In this document: positions 58,248 to 64,000 of the stretch, in pieces
Layout of the letters: every line of letters begins with the position of its first letter
Position numbering within the stretch: position 1 is the first letter of the stretch
Source of the DNA: PALSA-505 sp035308365
GTDB lineage: Bacteria; Actinomycetota; Actinomycetes; Streptosporangiales; Streptosporangiaceae
DNA length: 64,000 nucleotides
NCBI GenBank assembly: GCA_035308365.1
Contig: DATGGU010000012.1
Location: 61,162-125,161, forward strand
Direction: 5' to 3'
Notes under the pieces: model-generated
Told to the model about the DNA's origin: nothing
The model's input: only the letters and a program-made list of their open reading frames with translations
The model's database searches: none
Position numbers and translations under genes: made by a program

Positions 58248-59285
58248 GTGGTGTATGCGGGTCGGCGGCTGACCCAGTTCAGCAGCGGCGCTGGTTGAGC
58301 CTGTAAGTTCGCGCCCAGCGAACTGGCGCAGGTTCTGCGCTCCATGACACCTGTGGTTCATCCGGATCTGATCGTCGGCACCGAGACCGGTGACGACGCG
58401 GCGGTCTGGCGGATCAGCGACGACCGCGCGCTGGTGGCGACCGCCGACTTCATCACGCCGATCGTCGACGACCCCCGGACCTGGGGCAAGATCGCGGCCA
58501 CCAACTCGGTCTCCGATGTCTACGCGATGGGCGGGCGGCCACTGTTCGCGCTCAACCTGGTCGGCTGGAACAGCAGCGAGCTGCCCACCGAGCTGCTCGG
58601 CGAGGTGCTCTCCGGCGCGGCCGAGGTCGGTGCCGAGTGCGGGTTCGTGGCCATCGGCGGGCACACGGTCGAGGATCCCGAGCCCAAGTTCGGCCTGGTC
58701 GTGATCGGTGAGGTGGATCCTGCCCGGGTGCTCACCAACAGCGGGCTGCGCGACGGGGACGACCTGGTGCTGACGAAACGGCTCGGCACCGGCATCGTCG
58801 CCACGGCGATCAAGCAGGCGGTGGCGCCGGATCCGGTCGCGTCGGCGGCCATCGAGTCGATGACGACGCCGAACGCGCGAGCCGCGGCGGTCGCGGTGGC
58901 GGCCGGTGCCACCGGCTGCACCGACGTCACCGGGTTCGGGCTGCTCGGCCACCTGAGCCGGATGGCCGAGGCGTCCGGCGTCGACGTCGAACTCGACGTC
59001 TCGGCGGTGGCCCTGCTGCCCGGCGTGGCTGAGCTCGCGGAGAAGGACATGGTGCCCGGCGGCTCCCGGCGCAACCTCGCCTGGGTCCGTGACCGGCTGG
59101 ATCCCGGTGACGCTCCGGAGCTCACGCAGCTCATCCTGGCTGACGCCCAGACGTCGGGCGGCATGTTGTTCGGCGTCGAGCCGGGCCGTGCACCTGGTGT
59201 GGTCGCCGAGATAACCGCGGCCGGTGTGCCGGCCGCCGTGGTCGGCCGCGCGAGCAGTGGGACCGGCCGCGTCCGGCTGCGCTGA
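58248..59285 (+). CDS. selD: Selenide, water dikinase SelD containing selenocysteine (in-frame UGA)
   Basis: 345 residues from GTG 58248 (GGGGAGGA six bases upstream) if TGA at 58296-58298 is read as selenocysteine, codon 17. The frame continues without another stop: upstream is RRLTQFSSGAG, then U, then ACKFAPSELAQVLRSM. In E. coli SelD the catalytic Cys17 and Lys20 are at exactly these places (GAGCGCK), so Sec replaces Cys17 and Lys20 is kept. Other blocks are conserved: TADFITPIVDDPRTWGKIAATNSVSDVYAMGG and CTDVTGFGLLGHLSRM. A SECIS-like hairpin follows at once. Starting instead at ATG 58344 would remove the catalytic residues. SelD makes selenophosphate for Sec-tRNA and for SenB. selA, selB and tRNA-Sec are not in this window. 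Confidence 0.92.
58299..58332 (+). promoter_or_regulatory. Bacterial SECIS-like hairpin directly after the selD UGA
   Basis: AGTTCGC-GCCCA-GCGAACT (58306-58324) is a perfect 7-bp stem with a 5-base loop that begins with G; CCTG (58300-58303) and CAGG (58329-58332) can form a lower helix. Bacterial SECIS elements lie right after UGA with a guanine at the start of the apical loop, as here. The loop is about 15 nt from the UGA, at the near end of the usual range. Confidence 0.75.
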
Positions 59286-59298
59286 CCGGAGGGGCCTC

Positions 59299-59314
59299 CT
59301 GCGCTGACGCGCAG
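59299..59314. terminator. Hairpin after selD
   Basis: CTGCGC-TGAC-GCGCAG, perfect 6-bp stem, 13 bases after the selD stop, preceded by GGAGG-GG-CCTCC. Likely ends the selD transcript. The next gene starts 189 bases on. Confidence 0.55.
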
Positions 59315-59502
59315 AGTTTCCGGCGCTGGGGTGGACGGATGGGTTTGCCTGAGCGCCGAGCGGAAAGATGCGTTCCGTGACGTCGCCTCCGCCACCACTG
59401 GCAGACCATCAACCTGTTCTGGCAGACACACTGCGGCAGACCGAATATGGCGGACACAATACTGGGGAACGGACAGGAAGATCCGGGCCAAAGGTGGGTG
59501 TC

Positions 59503-60492
59503 ATGAGGTTGCGGGCAGGCGTGGCGATCGACTTGGGCACGGTCAACACGCTTGTCTGGATTGCCGGGCGCGGGATCGTGGTCGAGGAACCATCGGCGGT
59601 CGCCATCGACCGGGCCAGCGGTAGGGTGGCCGCCGCCGGCCGCCAGGCGGATGCACTGGCCGGTAAGGAGCCCCAGGACGTCGAGGTGATCCATCCGCTG
59701 CGGGACGGGGTCATCGCCGACCTGGGCGCGGCCGTGGCCATGCTGCAGGCATTCGTGCGGCGGGCCAAGCTGCGGCGCAGCTTGCTGAAGCCGTCGGCCG
59801 TGGTCTGCGTGCCCAGCGGCGCCACCGACGTGGAGCGGCAATCCCTGGTCGCGGCGGCGGCATCGACCCGGCCGCGGTGCTCCGTGCGGCTGGTCGACGA
59901 GCCGGTCGCCGCGGCGGCAGGAGCCGGGCTTGACCTCACCGAGGGAACCGGGGCGTTCATCGTCGACATCGGCGGCGGGACCACCGAAGCCGCGGTGGTG
60001 GCCGGTGGGCACCTGGTCCGGGCCCAGTCGCTGCGGATCGGCGGCAACGCCATGGACGAGGCGATCGTGGACGCGGTCAAGGCCGAGTTCGGCCTGCTGC
60101 TCGGCCGCGACGCCGCCCGCAGCCTGAAGATGACGCTGGGCCTGGCAGGCGCGGCCGGATCGGCCGAAACCGTTGGCATCGACGCGGCCCGCCGCACCCC
60201 GCGCATCGAACAGGTGCCGGCGAAGCTGGTGGCGAAGGCGCTCGAGCGGCCGGTCGGGATCATCATCGATTCGGTGCAGGAGATGATGTCGGACATCCCG
60301 CCGAACCTCGCCGAAGACGTGGTGCGCGGGAAGGTCCGCCTCGCCGGGGGCGGTTCCCTGCTGCCCGGCCTGGCCGACCGGATCGAAGCGGCCGCGCGCA
60401 TCCCGGCCTTCGTCGTGGATGACCCACTGCGCTGCGTGGTCCGCGGTGCGGCCGAGATCCTCGAGCACAAGGACGACACTGCCAAGGGCTGA
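59503..60492 (+). CDS. MreB/actin-like ATPase
   Basis: 329 residues, ATG at 59503 (AGGTGGG upstream). Actin-fold nucleotide motifs: phosphate 1 GVAIDLGTVNTLVW at the amino terminus, phosphate 2 FIVDIGGGTTEAAVV near residue 150, connect 1 and adenosine motif RLAGGGSLLPGLADRI near 285. Standard MreB is about 345 residues; no N-terminal amphipathic helix is evident. It is not in an mreBCD operon, so it may be one of the MreB-like paralogues seen in actinomycetes rather than the rod-shape protein. It lies between selD and a phosphopantetheinyl transferase. Confidence 0.9.
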   Translation: MRLRAGVAIDLGTVNTLVWIAGRGIVVEEPSAVAIDRASGRVAAAGRQADALAGKEPQDVEVIHPLRDGVIADLGAAVAMLQAFVRRAKLRRSLLKPSAVVCVPSGATDVERQSLVAAAASTRPRCSVRLVDEPVAAAAGAGLDLTEGTGAFIVDIGGGTTEAAVVAGGHLVRAQSLRIGGNAMDEAIVDAVKAEFGLLLGRDAARSLKMTLGLAGAAGSAETVGIDAARRTPRIEQVPAKLVAKALERPVGIIIDSVQEMMSDIPPNLAEDVVRGKVRLAGGGSLLPGLADRIEAAARIPAFVVDDPLRCVVRGAAEILEHKDDTAKG

Positions 60493-60512
60493 GATCGGCG
60501 GCCAGCCGCGTC

Positions 60513-61229
60513 ATGACTGACGGGATCGTGCACGTCTGGCTGATCCACCTGGATCTGCCGGACCCACTCATGGCAGGCTGCGCGGCCGTGCTCGACCGCA
60601 CCGAGCGGGAGCGCGCCGCGGCGCTGACCCATCCCGCGGGCAGGGACCGGTTCGTCGCGGCCCATGGCGCCGTGCGCCTGATCCTGAGCGGGCACCTGGG
60701 CGTCCCGCCGGGCCGGATCGCCTGGCAGCGCGGCCCCAAGGGCAAGCCGGAACTAGCCGGAGCCGGGGCCGGGGCCGGTGGCGTGCGGGTCAGCATCTCT
60801 CGTTCCGGCAGGCTCGCGGCGCTGGCCATCGCCGCCGGCCGGCCCGTGGGGGTTGACCTGCAGCAGTTCCCGGCCGCCCTGGATCCGTGCCGGATGGCCG
60901 AGCGGTTCTACCCGCCGGATGAAGCCAGGTTCGTCGCGGCCGGCCGGGCCGGGGCACAGCTCGGCCGCTTCATCAGGCTCTGGGCCCGCAAGGAGGCCTG
61001 CGTCAAGGTGGGTGGCGGCGTGCTCATGCAGGGCCTCCGGTTGCACGTGAACGGCCGCGGCAGCGTCGTGGTGACCGACCCCGGCGGCCCGCTTCCCGGC
61101 CCTTACCTGGTCCAGGACGTCCCGGCGCCGCAGCGGTTCGGCGCCGCCGTCGCGGCCGGCGGAACGGCCGGCTACGAAGTGGCCCGGCACTGGTGGCCGG
61201 CCCGCGTTACCGCTTCCCGGCGGGCTTGA
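60513..61229 (+). CDS. 4'-phosphopantetheinyl transferase (Sfp/Gsp type), divergent motifs
   Basis: 238 residues, ATG at 60513, 20 bases after the MreB-like stop. Family core: PVGVDLQQF near residue 110 (usual form GVDxE) and FIRLWARKEACVKVGG near 155 (WxxKEAxxK). The Mg-binding second acid of GVDxE is Gln here and the SHS motif reads VSISRSG, so His is Arg. The Glu of WARKEA is intact. If active, it would convert the apo carrier domains of the NRPS and PKS proteins to the holo form. Its unusual residues make function less certain than usual. Confidence 0.85.
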   Translation: MTDGIVHVWLIHLDLPDPLMAGCAAVLDRTERERAAALTHPAGRDRFVAAHGAVRLILSGHLGVPPGRIAWQRGPKGKPELAGAGAGAGGVRVSISRSGRLAALAIAAGRPVGVDLQQFPAALDPCRMAERFYPPDEARFVAAGRAGAQLGRFIRLWARKEACVKVGGGVLMQGLRLHVNGRGSVVVTDPGGPLPGPYLVQDVPAPQRFGAAVAAGGTAGYEVARHWWPARVTASRRA

Positions 61230-61240
61230 GGATACCTCCG

Positions 61241-61732
61241 TCAGAGCAGTTTGGGCTGCTGGAAGTACGGGGTGGACTCGCGGTTGAAGAGGAGCATGAT
61301 CGCTCCGGCCCCGACCAGCCACACCGCGACCGCGACGATCACCGTCCCGATGTCGTGCACCTGGACGAACGAGCCGAACAGGTTCAGCGTATTGATGCCG
61401 AAGAACACCGCCGAGACGATCCGCGCCCAGTTCCGCCCGCGGCGGTTCGCCCAGGCCATCCACAGCCACAGGCCCACCGCGACCAGCCCGGAGAGCACGT
61501 CGGTGGCGATGAAGCCGACCTCCGCCGTGTGCACCTGCGACGAGCTGTAGTGCGGGTACTTCGCCAGGATCGCTGCCCTGAGCCCGCCGATGGTCGCCAA
61601 AGTGACGATCACGACGATCGCGCTGAGCCCGGCACCGACGTACATGAGCTTGACGGCGTTGAGCACCGAACGTGGTGGCTGCATCCCCGCAGGATTCTGC
61701 GGGCTGGCCGATGTGGGGTACCGCTCGTACAT
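61241..61732 (-). CDS. Four-helix membrane protein, unknown
   Basis: 163 residues from ATG 61732 (GGGAG upstream); a start at 61756 is possible. N-terminal Pro/Ser-rich segment (YPTSASPQNPAGMQPPRS), then four hydrophobic helices. Similar four-helix proteins with a disordered N-terminus are common and mostly uncharacterised in actinomycetes. It converges with the phosphopantetheinyl transferase gene (12-bp gap). Confidence 0.75.
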   Translation of the reverse strand: MYERYPTSASPQNPAGMQPPRSVLNAVKLMYVGAGLSAIVVIVTLATIGGLRAAILAKYPHYSSSQVHTAEVGFIATDVLSGLVAVGLWLWMAWANRRGRNWARIVSAVFFGINTLNLFGSFVQVHDIGTVIVAVAVWLVGAGAIMLLFNRESTPYFQQPKLL

Positions 61733-61798
61733 CGCTGCTCCCTTGAGTGTTCCCAAGGATATTAGTCAAGGGCTTTTTGACGGTGTCAGGAACCGTGG

Positions 61799-62518
61799 TT
61801 ACGAACCTCGCGACTCGCCGGGAGTTACCTGCCGGGGGAGCGGCTGGCCGTCGACGGGCCGGTTCAGCTGGTCATTCCAGCGATCCAGCTCCCCATCGTC
61901 CATGATCTGGAAGATGAACAGCGCCCGCATGGCTTCGAGCAGGTCCTGTGTGTCGGCCTGGAGCGGGCGCGGCCGGGCCAGCCCGTTGAGCAGGAAGCCG
62001 TTGACCATGGCCACGAAGGCACCGGCCGCCTGGGCCGGCCGGCGTGCGCCCAGCGCGGCCAGCGTGACGTAGGCCAGCCGCTCGAAGGTGTCCAGCGCCT
62101 CGGTGACGCTGTGCTGCAACGCCGGGTTGCGGGCCGCCTCCAGGAAGACCTCGAACTGGGCGATCGTCGAGTCCCGGTCACGGGCCAGCAGCGCCTTGAC
62201 GAACCGCCTGGCGACCTGTTCCGCTGTGCGCGAGCCGTCCGCTGCCGCCTCCGCCAGCTTGGTCAGCTCGCTCACCCGTTCGGCCACGTGGCGGCGGAGC
62301 GCTTCCTCGGTCAGCTGCTGGATCGACTCGAAGTAATAGGTGGTCGCGGCCAGCGGCACCTGGGCGCGAGCCGCGACCGCCCGGTGCGTGACGGAGCGAA
62401 CGCCGCCCTCGGCGATCAGGGCGACCGCGGCGCGCACCAGCGCGTCCCGCCGGATCCGGCTTCGCTCCTGCAACGGCTCGCGATCCTGTGGTGGCACGGC
62501 GGATGTGACCATTGACAC
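61799..62518 (-). CDS. TetR-family transcriptional regulator
   Basis: 239 residues from ATG 62518 (ATG 62512 is an alternative). N-terminal helix-turn-helix: RRDALVRAAVALIAEGGVRSVTHRAVAARAQVPLAATTYYFES (residues about 22-65), then a variable ligand-binding domain. Followed by a four-helix membrane protein reading on the same strand; a link is plausible but unproved. Confidence 0.9.
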   Translation of the reverse strand: MSMVTSAVPPQDREPLQERSRIRRDALVRAAVALIAEGGVRSVTHRAVAARAQVPLAATTYYFESIQQLTEEALRRHVAERVSELTKLAEAAADGSRTAEQVARRFVKALLARDRDSTIAQFEVFLEAARNPALQHSVTEALDTFERLAYVTLAALGARRPAQAAGAFVAMVNGFLLNGLARPRPLQADTQDLLEAMRALFIFQIMDDGELDRWNDQLNRPVDGQPLPRQVTPGESRGS

Positions 62519-62694
62519 ACCCTACCCAGAGTTGTACCCCCGTCCCAATTTTAAAAGTGGTGCAAAAGTACTAATTCGCTCAGCAGGTCGCCGCCATGCC
62601 GTGGTCCGGCCAGACAATCCAGACAGCCGGTCTCGGCCGGCCGCCTGCCGGGCCGGTGCCGTGGTTGTAGCAACGCCGAGCCAAAAGTGCGGAT

Positions 62695-62711
62695 GTTGCC
62701 GTTGCGGCAAC
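62695..62711. terminator. Hairpin downstream of the exported-protein gene
   Basis: GTTGCCG-TTG-CGGCAAC, perfect 7-bp stem with 3-base loop, 32 bases beyond the stop of the minus-strand gene at 62743 and in the 224-bp gap that also holds the TetR promoter. Confidence 0.5.
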
Positions 62712-62742
62712 GTCGGCCAAAGGCGAAATACCGGTTGGAATG

Positions 62743-63432
62743 CTAACTCTGAGGGGCGATCTTTTCCAGTTCCTTGTTTGCGCGTACGTCAACTGCGGCG
62801 CAGTACTTCCGGTAGATGCTCATGTAGGTGGCGATGTGCTTGAAACTGAAATTTCCCACACAGTCGGCGCCGCCGTCATACAGCGTCTGGGTGTAGATGT
62901 TGCCGCCGAGCCGGTAGGTGACCCGCAGCCCGGCTACCCAGTAGTCGGTGTTCAACCGAGAGCCCAGCACTCCGTATTCGATCATGTCGGGCATTGGGCC
63001 GTAGCGCCGCAGGCTGCTGCTCCGCGTCTTCCAGGGAAGCACGGTATAGCCGCGCAGCGGCAGCAGCCGCCAGGTGCGGGACGGTGAATTCCCTTTCCAG
63101 ATAGGCCAGCCCCGGGCGGACGTCAGCAGGTCGTTGTGCTCGGGCAAGACACCAGCATGCACCAGCCGGGGCGTTGGGTAACCGGGCAATGGGACCAGGG
63201 CGATGCTTTCCAGGGTGACCGGGACTGAGCCGGTGTTCTGCACCTGCATCGGAAAGTCGGCGACCAGGCCGGGCGGGCTGCCGATGCCACCGTAGGACAG
63301 CCCGCCACCGTTAGTTAGGACGTTCCCGCCGGGATCCTGGGTGGCCGCCAGGGCGATCGCCACGGTGGCCGCCAGAACACCCCCGGCCCCCACCGCAGCG
63401 AACCCCCATCGCCGGCCTGGCAGCTTCACCAC
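62743..63432 (-). CDS. Probable exported or membrane-anchored protein, unknown
   Basis: 229 residues, GTG or ATG at 63432 region. An N-terminal signal or anchor (RRWGFAAVGAGGVLAATVAIALAA) is clear. The mature part has a beta-rich pattern (VQNTGSVPVTLESIALVPL) and two or three Cys near the C-terminus (ADCVGNF and RKYCAAVD). This looks like a secreted actinobacterial protein; I do not recognise the family. Confidence 0.75.
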   Translation of the reverse strand: MVKLPGRRWGFAAVGAGGVLAATVAIALAATQDPGGNVLTNGGGLSYGGIGSPPGLVADFPMQVQNTGSVPVTLESIALVPLPGYPTPRLVHAGVLPEHNDLLTSARGWPIWKGNSPSRTWRLLPLRGYTVLPWKTRSSSLRRYGPMPDMIEYGVLGSRLNTDYWVAGLRVTYRLGGNIYTQTLYDGGADCVGNFSFKHIATYMSIYRKYCAAVDVRANKELEKIAPQS

Positions 63433-63456
63433 TTGGCCCTCGCGGCAGGGAGGCGG

Positions 63457-63800
63457 TTAAAGATCACCGTCATAATAGACCGTTGAGTCCTGTACGGGAT
63501 ATTTGTTGCCGCAGACGTCTGTTTCGACCCGCTGTTTGCGGACGTCGATCGGGACGGTGCGCCCGCCGCTTGCATTGATGTCCAGGTGGATTCTGTTCTT
63601 GATCGTTTACCCTCGGGCACGACCTGGAACCAGATGCGTGGGCCGTGGCCATCCGGGTCCCGGATCCGGTCCGGGCCGCCGCCGAGTTCTTCTTCGGGGA
63701 CTCCTACTTCGCGCCAGTAATCGTCCCAGCTCGGGAAGCCGGGCGGCGCTAACCACCCAACAGCGGCAGCCCTCGGCCCGGCCTCGCGTGCGGACAGCAT
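63457..63800 (-). pseudogene. Frameshifted glyoxalase/VOC-like remnant
   Basis: One frame reads a VOC-type segment WLAPPGFPSWDDYWREVG...RIRDPDGHGPRIWFQVVPEGK, then changes to an unrelated peptide. In the next frame the expected continuation appears: KNRIHLDIN, then GRTVPIDVRKQRV, ending at a TAA at 63457-63459. The shift is at about 63606-63608, where one more A on the minus strand (GGTAAAACG for GGTAAACG) would restore the frame. The usual last VOC strand pair is also missing, so the copy is truncated as well. A sequencing error cannot be excluded. Confidence 0.75.
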
Positions 63801-63825
63801 TCCAGAAGACTGTGACAATGGGCTC

Positions 63826-64000
63826 ATGTCCACTGGCGCGCAGCCCGTTCGCAGCGCTCACCCGGGCACCGCGCGGAGCCAGGGCGGTCCGCGTAAGGAG
63901 CTGGCCGACCTGCTGAAGTCCCGGCGGGACCGGCTGACGCCCGCTGACGTGGGGCTGCCCGAGGGCACCCGGCGCCGTACCGCGGGGCTGCGCCGGGAAG
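63826..64000 (+). CDS. XRE-family (MmyB-like) regulator, 3' end outside window
   Basis: First 58 residues visible from ATG 63826: MSTGAQPVRSAHPG then RKELADLLKSRRDRLTPADVGLPEGTRRRTAGLRRE. This is the start of the MmyB-like helix-turn-helix family of actinomycete regulators. It runs to the window edge and is divergent from the VOC remnant. Confidence 0.85.
   Translation, partial: MSTGAQPVRSAHPGTARSQGGPRKELADLLKSRRDRLTPADVGLPEGTRRRTAGLRRE

Noticed and set aside
58344..59285. SelD starting at ATG 58344 as a normal Cys-free protein
   Set aside because: It would lack the conserved N-terminal strand and catalytic residue, has no ribosome binding site, and the upstream frame encodes the missing family sequence apart from one TGA.
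59288..59394. Possible tRNA-Sec: GGAGG at one end and GCCTCCGCCA at the other, right after selD
   Set aside because: The internal part has no TCA anticodon in a CTTCAAA-type loop and no T-arm sequence, and the best structure is the terminator hairpin at 59299-59314.

Overview
The window is a GC-rich, Shine-Dalgarno-using, densely packed bacterial sequence with a modular NRPS/PKS locus, an LmbU-type activator, DrrAB-like export genes, several P450s and ArsR/TetR/LuxR/XRE regulators. All of this suggests a filamentous actinomycete; I cannot name the genus. One gene (selD) is readable only if UGA is decoded as selenocysteine, so the host probably carries a Sec-decoding system.

Layout. (1) 1-30 kb, hybrid NRPS-PKS cluster: an NRPS running off the left edge, a CmlA-like diiron beta-hydroxylase, a flavin monooxygenase, an ABC exporter pair, a P450, an OTC-like carbamoyltransferase, an alpha/beta hydrolase, a cysteine-synthase-like enzyme, a PKS with order KS-AT-KR-DH-ACP, a luciferase-like monooxygenase, an NRPS (C-A-T-C-A-T) and an LmbU-family regulator. 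A 16-bp palindrome (TGGCGA-N4-TCGCCA) lies before the main transcription units and again near 58.1 kb, which suggests one regulon. (2) 30.7-33.9 kb: acyl-CoA dehydrogenase, a cytosolic PhnD-like binding-protein fold, and a TusA-like/diiron fusion. (3) 33.9-41.2 kb: squalene-hopene-cyclase-like protein and UbiA prenyltransferase, then selenoneine-type senA-senB, polyprenyl synthase and an ArsR-rhodanese regulator. (4) 41.3-48.2 kb: P450, PLP decarboxylase, MFS exporter, two glycosyltransferases (one apparently starting at ATC) and a membrane protein.

(5) 48.2-56.9 kb, metal region: a small membrane protein, a SAM methyltransferase, a single-chain HgcA-HgcB-like corrinoid/ferredoxin protein, a P1B-type ATPase with TPC in place of CPC, a MerB-like organomercurial-lyase homologue, an acyl-CoA-ligase/LuxR fusion, a membrane protein and a CmtR/ArsR-type metalloregulator. 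A shared 19-bp motif upstream of the hgcAB-like operon (two copies) and at the regulator start (one copy) ties these together. (6) 57-64 kb: UDP-glucuronate-decarboxylase-like SDR, selenoprotein SelD with a SECIS-like hairpin, an MreB-like protein, a divergent 4'-phosphopantetheinyl transferase, membrane/TetR/exported proteins, a frameshifted glyoxalase-like remnant and the start of an XRE regulator.

The most notable content is the co-occurrence of selenium genes (senA, senB, Sec-containing selD) with a mercury-type set (HgcAB-like fusion, MerB-like, metal ATPase, CmtR-like sensor), and a hybrid peptide cluster with its own palindromic regulon. Family names come from motif recognition by eye; no database search was run.
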